A stretch of 64,000 nt of DNA from Begonia masoniana (GCA_022432975.1 CM039510.1:33660454-33724453), one strand, 5' to 3'. Shown: positions 34,971-47,190, counted from the stretch's first letter. The notes: generated from the letters alone by a model not told the origin. Numbers and translations: made by a program.

Positions 34971-35224
34971 ACCAACACCATTTTTAATTTTTACAGCTAT
35001 GTATACATCATTCTCAATAATATTCCATAAATCATAATTCATGGTTTGAATAAAAATTCTCATCCTAGACTTCAAATAAACATAATTATTTTCATAAAAA
35101 AATAGAGGTCGAGTACTAGATTGTCCTTCTATATGTGAGATATTTATGTTGAATGTCATTTCTAAATATGTAACAATTCTTTTAATCACAATTAAGAAGA
35201 TTTTACACCTGCTCTAATATCAAT
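34971..35224 (-). pseudogene. truncated 5' internal region and gag start of a second SIRE-like Copia copy
   Basis: Matches 42895-43140: a degenerate primer site (complement of 35207-35224) followed by the gag start (MTFNINISHIEGQS, then MRIFIQTMNYDLWNIIE). It abuts the LTR at 35225 on the side where a simple insertion would have flanking DNA, and breaks off at about 34971. This shows that two copies share the middle LTR. Confidence 0.82.
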
Positions 35225-36510
35225 TGTATGATCGTTTTTACTTAAGAAGGGGGGTGAATTAGATTTTTCGCTTCCCATAATTCTAATTAATTGTGATCAC
35301 AGTTAAATTAATTGTTTACTCTAAAGTGTGTAAACTTAATGATATCAAATTAGATTGACGAGATGAATGCAATCATAAACAAGTAAAGAGTTAAAGGAAA
35401 AGAGAAATTAACACCGAGATTGTTTACGTGGTTCGGCCAACCTTGCCTACGTCTGTGCTCCAAGGATTTCCCTTGAAGATTCTTATCTTCTCTTCCATGA
35501 GAATCTTTGATTGAACTTCACGGGCGTCAAACAACTGTCTTTACACCTTTGAGTGAACTTCATGGGCGTCAATCAACTGCCTTTACAATCTCACTCACTC
35601 AAAGAGATTCACCCTTCTACAACTTCTCAAGTAAGGTTTTGAGTAAAGCTTAAGACACACTCTTTTAATAAAGAAATCTCAAGTGTTTGATCTTTGAGAG
35701 AAGTAGAGGATTGAAGAATAATCGCAAATGTACGCTCTTAAAAGTTGAGAGAAAAACTTTTTGATCAGCAAGTCCTTTTTCTTTCAAAATCTTCATTCTT
35801 CAATTTATAATCATTTTGAATTCTGTCATCAAGTGGTCGTCCTGTCTTCCCATTGATCGACATCTTGTTACCGTTGAGCGTAGATAAAAGACCGTTGTGA
35901 ACAGAACTGATCGACACCTTGGAACATTGGTCGACACTTTGTTACCGTTGGAGTTAGCTGATTTAGTTGTTTGCACTCAGGGTCGACACTCGCACTTGGG
36001 TCGACACTCGATTCTTCTCTGTCTCCATTTTTTCACAAATTCGATCGATACTTGAATTTCGGGGTCGACACCTGATTTTCTTCTGTTTGCACTTGGGGTC
36101 GACACTCGCACTTGGGGTCGACACTCGATTCTTCTCTGTCTCTATTTCTTCACAAGTTCGATTGACACTTGAATTTCGCGGTCGACACCTGATTTGCTCC
36201 TGTTTGCACTTGGGGTCGACACTCGCACTTAGGGTCAACACTCGATTCTTCTCTGTTTCCACTTCTTCACAGGTTCGGTCGACACTTGAAGCACTCCGAT
36301 CTGATTTTTCTTCCTTTAACTATTACGCACGTGATAAATTTCATTAGTACTAAATACCCTTCTTCAAAGGCATTCTCAATTTAGGTATTTGCAAAAACAT
36401 TTATTCCTTAAGTTTCATCATCCATCATTATCAAAAACATATTTTCGTTAAACACATTATAAATAAACATCATCAAAAACTTATAATCTTAAACTCATTT
36501 TAAGTTAACA
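35225..36510 (-). repeat. shared/3' LTR of SIRE-like element
   Basis: 1286 bp. The outer part (about 35830-36300) is a degenerate tandem array rich in GGTCGACAC; I count nine GTCGACAC. Confidence 0.88.
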
Positions 36511-36978
36511 ATCTCCCCTTTTTTGATAATGACAAATTATAAATTGATTACTCACTCCCATGTACTTATATCAATTGAATCTCCGCCACAATTTATGCAC
36601 TGAATAAGTATGCTTAAATTTTCTAACTTTCAATTTTGTCTCTCCCTTTGACATTATCAAAACAATAAATATTTCACAGTCAACTATCATAACACACTAT
36701 AATATTCTATAAGCCATTCAACACAAATAAGATAGCATTTCCAAAATTTCATAAGTTAGTCCAAACAAAACATAGATAAATACCAATATCCTACCATTAC
36801 ATACACCAAACTAATATAAATTCAAATTAAGATACTAGTAAACTAAGATAATCACTCATACAAAATATCATTCTGATGGTGAGTAACATGGATCGTCTAA
36901 AGGATTGGTTGGAGGATCGACTGGAGAATCGGCTGGAGAAACTTCTAACCAGTCCCAATAATCTTAAAGATAATCAAG

Positions 36979-38120
36979 ATGCCTGTGAACCTCGAAGATA
37001 TCTCGACGGAGATCCGCTGTCCTCGCTTCCATCCGATCAAAGTGATTGAGAACCACGTTCTGAAAGGAGTCAAAAGTGGTGCCGATGCTAGCTACATTTG
37101 CCTCCAAAATATTGAATCTTTCCTCAAAGTTAGAGAAGTTGCCTCTAGATGCATTAGAGGGGGTTCCGGAGTGTGTTCAGGTTCGTGACCACCCTCATCT
37201 ACTTCCATATGGGATGGTCTAGCTTCAGATGCTCCAACTTGGTCTCCCTTAAAAATTCAATTACCTTCATGATTGAGCCCAAACCACATCCAAGTTAGAG
37301 TAGATGTGGTGTATGTATCAGTTTTCTTCAGTGGTAATGGGATTTCGGACCTTGGAATTTGGACCTCATTCTCCTTAAAAATCTTCAATAAAAGAAGATT
37401 AAAGGGTATGAACTTTGCTGCGTTGCTGAAGACTTGCATCATCCATTTCAAAATCATATATCCCACATTAAATAATTCTTGTCGAAAGATTTTATATAAA
37501 ACATAGAGATCCATACCACTTATGTGATCTCTATGTCCATCTTTAGGTAGAAGATTGTACGTGATCATATGGTGGATGAGCACTGCACGTACATTTAAGT
37601 CCTTTGTCTTAGGCTTCAATGGAAGGTAAACGATTTGGATCCTTAACTATCATTCTTATAAAATTAGTCCCTTCACTGGTGCCCATAAATTCAGGGTCTT
37701 TAGATGCCTCATAATACCTTTCAGCCTCATTGTTAAATTCACAGTTTAAATTTGTATTCAGTGAACGTGAGGATAACTCAATGTGTTTTTCATACACATA
37801 ACTAATAATTTTAAGAGGCCTTAGAGAATTTTCTAAATTGGCATAGAACATTCTCACTGGTATTTCATAATATGGGCCATCACAGTCAAACAGATCAAAT
37901 AACCCAAATTCTTCAAAGGTAGAACCAAATTGAAACTACTTAACTCATTGAATTCCACTTTTTTACTCAGAATCAGGGGCTTGAATTGAAAGTCGTCCTC
38001 ATAGCTTCTCTTGAACAATGGAGATGGCCACGAAGTTGGTTGCTCAATTTCATTTGCTGGAGTAGGGTTCTTTGACCTCCTCTTGCAAACTACGAGCTTG
38101 CTGTGGGAGGTTGATGTCAT
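36979..38120 (-). pseudogene. env-like / plant transposon protein ORF downstream of Copia pol
   Basis: Starts at ATG 38120 (MTSTSHSKLVVCKRRSKN) and continues through frame-shifted pieces: 37609-37857 (VRMFYANLEN, matching the 'V(R)xFYANL' motif) and 37257-37619 (AVLIHHMITYNLLPKDGHRD, then LFNVGYMILKWMM). These motifs are typical of the 'putative plant transposon protein' domain found in the third ORF of SIRE-type and other plant retroelements. Function is unproven; suggestions of an envelope role are inference. At least two frameshifts inactivate it. No convincing transmembrane segment is visible. Confidence 0.65.
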
Positions 38121-38440
38121 TTGAAGTTTAGAAGGAAGGGAAGAAATACTGATCGGAGGAAAACCAGTGAAGATTTGGAAAGGAGCAGAAAATCGCCGAA
38201 GAAACTCGAGAGAGAAATCGCGTGGTTAGGGTTTTGGGTGACACTTTATTTTATAAAACTATTCAAGTGTCGACCGATTATAGTAGTGGTCGACACTTCA
38301 TTCATAAAATAAAAAAAGACTGATTCTCTCGAATACATAATGAAAATAACGTCAGGCGTCGACCGATTCTTGTATGGGTCGACACTTCCTGAACAAAATC
38401 TAATTTTCATGATTTCTCAATCTTGATCAGACCTAACTGT
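38121..38440. other. spacer between pol and env-like ORF
   Basis: Non-coding. Two clusters of GTCGACC/GGTCGACAC (near 38265-38300 and 38358-38390) repeat the motif that dominates the LTRs. Confidence 0.55.
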
Positions 38441-38442
38441 AC

Positions 38443-41400
38443 TCAGATATCATTGAAGGTCTTCTCATCTAAGGGTTTTGTGAAAATATTGACTAATTTA
38501 TCGGAAGAATTCACGAAATCCAAAGTGAGATCTCCATTTTGTACATGATCTTTCATAAAATGATATTGGATTTCAATATGTTTGGCTCTTGAGTGTTGGA
38601 TAAGATTCTTTGAAATGTTAATGGCACTAGTATTATTACATCTAATAAGTATCCTATCATAGAATAGATTGTAGTTTTCTAAAATTTGCTTCATCCAAAG
38701 CATTTGAGTACAACAACTTCCGACGGCGATATATTCGCTTTCAACCATTGAGAGTGCTACGAAATTTTGTTTCTTTGAGTACCGAAACACAAGAGATTCT
38801 CCTAGAAATTGGCACGTTCCACTAGTGCTTTTTCAATCTACAAGACTTTCGGCATAATCAGAATCAGAATATCCTATTAGATCAAAAGAAGTACCCTTTG
38901 GATACCATAATCCTAAATCATAGGTGCCACTAAGATATTTGAATATCCTCTTAACCGCATTTAAGTGGGTTTCCTTAGGGGATGCTTGAAATCTAGCACA
39001 TAAGCATACACTAAAAAAGATATCCGGCCTACTAGGAGTTAAGTATAATAGAGATCTAATCATACCTCTATATTTCTTAATATCCAAACTTATTTCATTT
39101 TCATCTTTATCCAATTTCGTAGTGGTGCTCATTGGAGTTCTAGATGGTTTGGAAGAATTCATTCCAAATTTCTTTAAGAGATCTTTAATATATTTTTCTT
39201 GATTAAAAAATATACCATCGGGAATTTGCTTTATTTGCAACCCTAAAAAAAATTTCAACTCCCCCATCATACTCATTTCAAATTTACTTTGCATTAGAGA
39301 TGCAAACTCCTCATAAAGTGAAACATTTGTTGAGCCAAATATGATGTCATCCATATATATACTTGCACAATGAGCAAGTCATCCCCTTTTTGCATAATAA
39401 ACAATGTTGAATCGGTATTACCCTTTTTAAAGTTTCTTTCAATAAGGAAATTCTTCAACCTATTATATCAAGCTCTAGGGGCTTACTTAAATCCATATAA
39501 GGCCTTCTTAAGCTTGTATACATGGTCAAATTTGTCATAAAATTCAAATCCTAAATGTTGCTTTACATAAATTTTCTTCCAAGATATAACCATTTAAAAA
39601 GACACTCTTAACATCCATTTGGAAGAGAGTAAAGTTTTTGTAGCAAGAAAATGCTAAGAGCATCCTAATAGATTCTAGTCTAGCTACGGGGGCAAAGGTT
39701 TCTTCAAAGTCTATTCCTTCTTCTTGGTTATACCCCTTGGCAACTAATCTAGCCTTATTCCTTACAATAATTTCATTTTCGTCCATCTTATTCTTAAACA
39801 CTTATTTTGTTACTATAATGGGATGGTTTTTAGGTCTTGGAACAAGTTCTCATACATTGTTCCGTTCGAATTTGTTTAGCTCTTCTTGCATGGCTACAAT
39901 CTAATTTTTGTCCAATTCGGCTTCCTTAAATTTCTTTGGCTAAATTTAAGAGATAAAAGCTACATTTGCACATAGATTTTAAAGGAAGCTCTAGTTTTAA
40001 CTCCTAAGGAATGATCACCTAGAACTTCATCTAAGGGATGACTCTTGACAAATTTTCAATCTCTTGGAAGAGCATCATTTGCATCCTTGATTGAAGCAAT
40101 TTCTAGAGATTTTGATGGAGGATCTAAGGGGGTTTCTCCTTGAATGATCTTAACTTGATCACCTAGAGAGAGAGAATCCATTTGCAATTCTAAAACATCA
40201 TTCATTTCCACATTTATTGTAGGTTGGGGGGTCTCATCAAAATTGACATGCATGGATTATTCTACAACTAATGTCCTTTTGTTGAACACTCTATATGCTT
40301 TACTAATTAATGAATATCCAAGGAATATTCCAAGATCCGTCTTGGAATCAAATTTTCTCAAATTATCCTTGGTGTTGAGAATGAAACATTTACAACCAAT
40401 GGCTCTAAAATACTTTACATTACGAGTTTTATCATTCCAAAGTTCATAGGAGGTTTTCTCAAGGATAGGTCTTATGGAGACCCGGTTTAGCACATAGCAA
40501 GCCGTAGCTACGGCTTCCGTCCAAAAATATTTTGGAAGAGAGTTTTCATTGAGCATGGTCCTAGCAAGATCTTGAAGAGACCTATTTTTCCTCTCAACAA
40601 CTCCATTTTGTTGAAGGGTTCTAGGGGAAGAGAAATTATGCTGAATTTCATGTTTGAGACATAATAGTTAAAATTTCTCATTTTCAAATTTTCCACCATG
40701 ATCATTACGAATAGCAATAATGGCAAGATTCTTTTCATTTTGAACTTTCTTCCTAAAGCTAGAGAAGATGTCAAAAGTTTCATCATTTGACTTTAGAAAG
40801 AATACACAGGTGAATCTAGAGAAATCATCTACAATGACAAAAACATAATGTTTACCTCCTAGACTAGCAATGTTTGAAGGACGAAAAAAGTCCATGTGAA
40901 GTAGTTGTAGAGGCTTGGAAGATGTGACAATGTTCTTTGAAGCAAAAGAGATTTTGGTTTACTTGCCCATTTGACAAGCATCACAAACTCTATCATTCTC
41001 AAAGGATATTTTTGGAAGTCCTCTAACTAGATTATTCTTAGAAATCTTAGCTAAGGTATCCATACTAACATGTCTTAATCTTCTATGCCAAAACCAAATA
41101 TCATTCAAAGAATTCACAGCAAAGTATTTTTCATCAAAACATTCAATATTATCTAAATCAATTGTGTACACATTTTCTTCTCTATAGCCAACAAACAGAA
41201 TTTTACTACTTGAGCTATCTTTAATTACACATGATTTTGATTTAAAAACAACTTTATATCCTTTATCACACAATTGACTAATGCTTAGCAAATTATATTT
41301 TAAACCTTCAACTAATAAAGCATTCTCAATTATAGGATTAGTGTCGATACCTATGTTTCCAATGCCAACTATTTTTCCTTTTTGATTTATGGCAAAAGTG

Positions 41401-42980
41401 ACGTTTCCTTTTTTTTGTTGACATAGGCAAACTTTGAGGAGTCTCGCATCATATATCTTGAGTATCTGCTATCAAGATACCATAAGTTCGTCATAGGAGA
41501 GCTCACAACCTACAAGAAAGATAATCATGTAACCTTCTTTGATACCCAAGTTTTTTGGGTTCTAGTGTTATGTTTGGTTCCCTTAGGAACCCATTGTAAC
41601 TTAACAAATGATTTAAGATTGTTAAATTTTAATGGACATACAAGCGATTTATGGTCTACTTCATTACATGTATGACATGTGGATGGTTTGACAAAAAAGT
41701 TCTTGTATACTTTCTTTTTATTAGATTTTTCGTAACCAATTTCGGCCTTATCAAATATTATTCTTTGATTTCCAAAGAGCATATTCAAGTTCTTGCTTCC
41801 ATTAGTGAATTTTAAGACTATATCATTCAACTTATCATTTTTAGTTTTGAGTTCACTAATTTCCTTTTCATGTAAGTTACTCTCGTTAGTATGCTTTTCG
41901 ATCAAGTTTGCATTTTCATTCTCTAACAAGTTGTATTTATACTTAAGAATGTTATATTATTTAACTAAGTCAATGAAAGCATCAATTAGATCGCCATCAT
42001 CATTATCACTATCACTAGAAGAATCACATACCTCATTTTCCTTGGCCAAGAAACACAAGTTGGCCACTTCCTCGTCTTCGGAGGAAGTGTCACTTTCACT
42101 ATCATCCTACGTTGCATTCATGGCTCTCTCCTTGAACCTCTTGGGAGTGTTCTTAGATTGAGGACATTCAGTCTTGATGTGTCCTGGCTTCCCGCACTCA
42201 AAGCAAGTGATCTCCTTATCCTTTTGAAGCTTGTCTCTTTAGTGAACCTCCTACTTTGCATCCTTTTTCGTTGGAGAAATTTGCTGAATTTTCTCGTTAT
42301 GAATGCAATCTCCTCATCATCCTCTTCTTGTTCGGACTCTTCGGTTTGCTTGATGAGCCTTTGAGAGCAATGTCTTTTCTCTTGGAGACTTCTTTTTCCT
42401 TGAGATCTTCCTTCTCATTGGCTCTCATTGTTATCTCATGCGTCATGAGAGAGCCAATAAGTTCTTCCAGCTTGAGGACTTTGAGATTTCTAGCTTCTTG
42501 AATGGCTGTTACCTTGGGTTGTCATCCTCTTGGTAGACACCTAAGAATCTTTCTCACAAATTCTTCATTTGGATACGTTCTACCAAGCACTTTCAAACTA
42601 TTAGTAATGTTAGTAAAACGAGTAAACATTGAACTAATAGATTCATCATTTTCCATAGAGAATAATTCATATTCGTGCACCAACATACTCATTTTACTTT
42701 CTTTTACTTGATTTGTTCCTTCATGAGTTATTTCAAGTAAACGTCAAATCTCAAAGGCAATATCACACCCTTGTACCCTATTAAATTCATCTCTATTTAG
42801 AGCACAATATAAAGTATTGATTGCCTTAGCATTCAAGCTCAAATTCTTTTTATTAGAATCATTTAGTTCATGTGATGCTTTAGGAGTACTAACACCATTT
42901 TCAATTTTTACAGCTATGTACGAACCATTCTCAATAATATTCCATAAATCATAATTCATATCTTGAACAAAAATTCTCAT
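38443..42980 (-). pseudogene. SIRE-like Copia gag-pol, many frame breaks
   Basis: Pieces in sense order: gag 42744-42980 (MRIFVQDMNYDLWNIIE), a zinc knuckle on the minus strand near 42180-42215 (CFECGKPGHIKTEC), gag tail 41525-41929, gag-pre-integrase 40959-41291 (WHRRLRHVSMDTLAKISKNN, CDACQMGK), integrase core 40668-40895 (DDFSRFTCVFFLKS) and 40257-40556, RT 39544-39801 ([12 protein letters not shown]) and 38833-39354 (MDDIIFGSTN, FFLGLQIKQ), RNase H 38443-38790 (SMVESEYIA, HIEIQYHFMKD, DIFTKPL-type end). Order IN before RT marks Ty1-Copia. Stops and indels between every piece make it inactive. Confidence 0.9.
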
Positions 42981-43140
42981 CTAGACTTCCAATAAACATA
43001 ATCATTTCCATAAAAAAATGAGGGTCTAGTAATAGATTGTCTTTCTATATGTGAGGTATTTATGTTGAATGTCATTTCTAAATATGTAACAATTCTTTTA
43101 ATCACAATTAAGAAGATTTTACACCTGCTCTGATACCAAT

Positions 43141-44240
43141 TGTAGAATCGTTTTTACCTAAGAGGGGGGGGTGAATTAATTAATTGTGATCACAGTCAAA
43201 TTAATTGTTTACTCTAAAGTGTGTAAACTTAATGATATCAAATTAGATTGACGAGATGAATGCAATCATAAACAAGTAAAGAGTTAAGGGAAAAAAAAAA
43301 TTGACACCGAGATTGTTTACGCAGTTCGGCCAACCTTGCCTACGTCCGCGCTCCAAGGACTCCCCTTGAAGATTATTATCTTCTTTTTCACGAGAATCTT
43401 TGATTGAACTTCATGGGCGTCAATCAACTGCCTTTACACCTTTGATTGAACTTCATGGGTGTCAATCAACTGCCTTTACAATCCCACTTGAAGAGATTCA
43501 CCCTTCTACAACTTCTCAAGTAAGGTTTTGAGTAAAACTTAAGACACACTCTCTCAATAAAGAAATCTCAAGTGTTTGATCTTTGAGAGAAGTGGAGGAT
43601 TGAAGAATAATCGCAAATGTACGCTCTTGAAAGTTGAGAGAAAAACTTTTTGATCAGCAGGTCCTTTTTCTTTAAAATCTTCATTCTTCAATTTATATTC
43701 CTTTTGAATTATGTCATCAAGTGGTCGACCTGTCTTGCCATTGGTCGACACTGTCTCCATTTCTTCACAAGTTTGGTCGACACTTGAATTTCACGGTCGA
43801 CACCTAATTTGCTTCTATTTGCACTTGAGGTCGACACTCACACTTGGGTCGACACTCGATTATTCTCTATCTCCATTCTCGCAAGTTCGGTCGACACTTG
43901 AATTTCGCGGTCGACACCTGATTTGCTTCTGTTTGCACTTGGGGTCGACACTCAATTTTCTCTGTCTCCACTTCTTCACAGGTTCGGTCGACACTTGAAT
44001 TTTCTGGTCGACACTTGAAGCACTCCGAACTGATTTTTCTTCCTTTTAACTATGACACACTTGATAAATTTCATTAGTACTAAATACCCTTCTTCAAGGG
44101 CATTCTCAATTTAGGTATTTACAAAAACATTTATTCCTTAAGTTTCATCATCCATCATTATCAAATACATATTTTCGTTAAACACATTATAAATAAACAT
44201 CATCAAAAACTTATAATCCTAAACTCATTTTAAGTTAACA
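43141..44240 (-). repeat. 5' LTR of SIRE-like element
   Basis: 1100 bp. Outer part (about 43720-44020) has ten GTCGACAC motifs by my count, arranged with CTTGAATTTCGCGGT-like spacers. Shorter array than the partner LTR. Confidence 0.88.
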
Positions 44241-44849
44241 TAGAGTTCCCTACTGAGTTAATTACTCATCTCAAAGACCCCTCATCTCCCAAGTTAGAAT
44301 CGTGGAGGTTGATGTTGCAGCTGATTGTTGTGGAGTGGACTCTATTTTCGTTTTCTTTTCCCTTGAGAGTGTATTTTGTCCTGATGAGGATTCTTTTGGT
44401 TAACTAATTTTTCCAAGTTCATGGTCTGTATTACTCCTTGAGTGTTTGACTTTTATTTCTTGCACAATATTTTTATTGGATTATTTAAGTTTCTGCGCTA
44501 TCTTATTTTTATTTGATCGCTATGTGTATTTCGGCCAATTCTCTATGAGATATGAGTTATTTCGTTTAAAGTCTTTCGCTGTTAAACCTAGCCTTGGGCT
44601 GGGCTGTCGGTTCTCTCCAAGAATTTGGTTGATCAACTCGGCATTTTTGTCTAGGCCTACCTCTAGGTCGTGACATGTTTAGAGTGTGAACAATAGATCA
44701 AAATCAAGGAACCAAAATAAAACCTGTTAATTTTGTTAGAAGAACGTGCATATTGAATCTGAGTGACGAGAATTGCAGAATGTTAAAAGAACTGTTGAGA
44801 ATGGAAAACAAAATCAATAGTGTTCTGTAAAGTTGTTATCGCAGAAGAA
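44241..44849. other. unassigned sequence
   Basis: AT-rich. No recognised domain or repeat; probably further decayed retroelement DNA upstream of the Copia fragment. Confidence 0.35.
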
Positions 44850-45163
44850 GAAGATTATAGTGATGAAAATCTTCTAGTTGTGTTAGAGGAAAACTCATAG
44901 TCTAACAATGATTGGATTCTAGATTAAGTTTGTTCATTTCATATGTACTACAACCAGAGTTGATTTTTGACATTTGAGATAGTTTCTAATGTGTAATGGG
45001 TAATAACACACATTGTAAGGTAGCTGACATTGATATCTTCAAAATCAAAATATTTGATGGAGTTGTGAGGATACTATGTAATGTGCGACATGTTCCTAAG
45101 TTGAAGAAGAATTTGATCTTGTTATTTGAAATGACACAAATACAGCATTATAGGTGGAGATGT

Positions 45164-45811
45164 TGTAACGGCCTGGACCCCATTCCCGCAGGCCCAAGTC
45201 GTGCAGGTCTCACCGATGGGCTGCTGCCACGTGGTAGCCACACAGGCCCGCCACGTGTACTCACGATCTTTCCTCCCCCTGAAGAGGGTTTTTGCCTTCC
45301 CCCCCACTCGAACCTAGGACCTCAGGGACAAGTCCCTGGGCTACGAATGAGGAGTACCACTGAGCTACCCTCTTCAGGGGGAGGGAAGATCGTGAGTACA
45401 CGTGTACCGCCCTACGGGGACCCACGTGGCAGCAGCCCATCGGTGGGACCTGCACGACTTGGGCTTGCGGGAACGGGGTCCAAGCCGTTACAAAAAAGGC
45501 GCCTTTTTTGTAACGACATGGACCCCGTTCCAGCAGGCCCAAGCCGTGCAGTTCCCACCGATGGGCTGCTGCCACGTGGGTCCTCGAAGGGCGGTACACA
45601 TGTACTCACGATCTTCCCTCCCCCTGAAGATGGTTTTTGCCTTCCCCTCCCCCCCCCCCCCCCCCCCCAAACTCGAACCCAGGACCTCAGGAACTAGTAC
45701 CTGGGGTACAAGTGAGGAGTACCACTTGAGCTAGTGGGACCCACGTGGCAGCAGCCCATCGGTGGGAACTGCACGGCTTGGGCTTGCGGGAACGGGGTCC
45801 AGGTTGTTACA
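45164..45811. mobile_element. palindromic dimeric element with tRNA-like cores (unclassified)
   Basis: 648 bp between perfect 5-bp duplications GATGT (45159-45163, 45812-45816). It has two homologous units, 45164-45492 and 45509-45811, each starting TGTAACG and ending GTTACA, joined by the 16-bp palindrome AAAAAGGCGCCTTTTT. Each unit is itself an inverted repeat: arms of about 125 bp (for example GGGCTGCTGCCACGTGG) around a core. On the minus strand the core has an A-box-like TAGCTCAGTGGTACTCC and a B-box-like GGTTCGAG about 37 bp apart. No protein. It could be a TRIM with minimal interior, a tandem SINE dimer or a foldback element; the TG..CA ends and 5-bp duplication favour an LTR/integrase mechanism. 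Confidence 0.75.
45307..45370 (-). other. tRNA-like Pol III promoter core, unit 1
   Basis: B-box complement CTCGAACC at 45307-45314 and A-box complement at 45351-45367. The region lacks a complete cloverleaf and acceptor pairing, so it is not a tRNA gene. The second unit has the same boxes at about 45672-45679 and 45716-45733, the latter with one inserted base. Confidence 0.6.
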
Positions 45812-46547
45812 GATGTGAAGATCATTAAGGATGCTCTCATTATGTTAAAGGGACGTAGGATGTCTGCAACTTTGTGAATTTATCTTCTAAAGGGATTTAT
45901 GAGAAGACTCGAAAAAAGTAAGGTTATCGAGTGAAGTTCCAATTGAAATCAAGATCTAGGTCAAAACATGTTTGTCAGCTTATTATAGATTTTCAGTTAC
46001 TAGCTTTAGTTTTACTTTAGAGTGGCATTGCAAAATGAAAAATCAAGTGAAATGTTAAAACTTTGTGGTGATATAGTGAAACTAGTCAGTGAGTATTGAA
46101 TGTGTTTGAGTATAGATTCTAGTGGAAAGCATTCAATATGTTCAGATGTAGTTCGTTGTGACAACTACGATAATTCAGTGATACATTGGAGGATTAGATG
46201 TGATTTTTTCTCTAGTATTTCTATCAAGTTTAAGAGGGGCATAAATTTTATCGATATTAATTGTTGAGATGGCCCATCAAGGGCTTTTGTAGAAGGGAAA
46301 ACTATTGTTAATTTATTGAAGTTTTTGCAAATTATTTCATTGTTCTATAATTTATTTGAAGATGAAGATTGTCACAGTTTAGTATTCTGGATTGGTTTTG
46401 GATTGGGCCAAGCAAACTGCATTGGATCTCTTGTGTAGAATTCATGTTAAGGTAGAAATTCTTATATTTCGATGATTGTTTGACATATGGACCATAATTT
46501 TGTACTTTGATGCTTAAGACCCAATAATTATATTTTGTACTTGACCA

Positions 46548-47190
46548 CTTTAACTTGCTCGGTTTTCAATTTGGCCCCCGAACATTTTTTTCGTCAATTC
46601 GGCTCCCGAACTATAAGAGTTTTTCAATTCGGCCCCTGAATAATTTTTTTCGTCAATTCGACCCCTAAACTATGAGGGTTTTTCAATTCGGCTCACAAAC
46701 AATTTTTTTCGTCAATTCAGCCTCTGAACTATGAGGGTTTTTCAATTCAGCTCTCGAACAATTTTTTTCGTCAATTCGACTCCTGAACTATGAGGTTCTT
46801 TCAATTTAGCCCCGAAATATTTTTTTCTTCAATCCGGCCCCCGAACTATAAGGGTTTTTCAATTCGGTTTCCGAACAAATTTTTTCGTCAATTCGACCCC
46901 CAAACTATGAGGATTTTTCAATTTGACTCCCGAACAATTTTTTTCGTCAATTCAGCCCCTGAACTATGAGGATTTTTCAATTCGGCCCCCGAACAATTTT
47001 TTTCATCAATTCGGTCCTTGAACTATGAGGTTCTTTCAATTCGGCCCCGAACTATTTTTTTTCTTCAATTCGACCCCCGAACTATTAGTTTCTTTCAATT
47101 CGGCCCCCGAACAAATTTTTTCGTCAATTGGCCCCTGAACTATGAAGATTTTTCAATTCAACCCCCTGAACAATTTTTTTTTGCTTCAAG
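46548..47190. repeat. 59-bp minisatellite, about 11 units
   Basis: Tandem degenerate units of the form TTTTTCAATTCGGCCCC.GAACAATTTTTTTCGTCAATTCGRCCCC.. with a period of 59-60 (landmark TTTTCAATTC at 46621, 46680, 46739). Every unit itself contains two half-units of similar sequence. Non-coding. Confidence 0.9.

Larger units (their letters stand above)
35225..44240 (-). mobile_element. SIRE-like Ty1-Copia retrotransposon, decayed, with env-like region
   Basis: LTRs 35225-36510 and 43141-44240 (TGTTAACTTAAAATG start in sense). The primer site TGGTATCAGAGC (complement just left of 43141) and purine tract AAAAAAGGGGAGAT (complement at 36511-36524) are both clear. Order in sense: gag with zinc knuckle, integrase, RT, RNase H, then about 1.9 kb containing an env-like/'putative plant transposon protein' region. 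That extra ORF after pol is typical of the SIRE/Maximus lineage. Many stops and frameshifts; LTRs differ in length by 186 bp. No target-site duplication is seen because the left side joins a second copy. Confidence 0.88.
44850..46300 (+). pseudogene. Tork/Tnt1-like Copia pol fragment, split by palindromic element
   Basis: Upstream part (to 45163): a frame with stops gives LVVLEENS and SFHMYYN, then MGNNTHCKVADIDIFKIK and VRILCNVRHVPKLKKNLI. This is the Copia protease/pre-integrase segment ('MGN...CKVxGIG...DGVVRxLxxVRHVPxLKKNLI'). After the insertion, 45812 onward reads DVKIIKDALIMLKGRRMSATL, the next conserved block. Near 46230-46290 a purine tract is followed by TGTTGAGATGGCCCATCAA, like the start of a 3' LTR. 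Most of integrase, RT and RNase H are deleted. Confidence 0.75.

Noticed and set aside
45307..45370. tRNA gene on the minus strand
   Set aside because: A- and B-box motifs are present, but no full cloverleaf or acceptor stem can be formed, and it sits in the core of a repeated palindromic element.
45402..45734. Open frames of 110-233 residues across the palindromic element
   Set aside because: Only the first part of the 233-residue frame (44996-45150) is Copia-derived; the rest reads through GC-rich inverted repeats.
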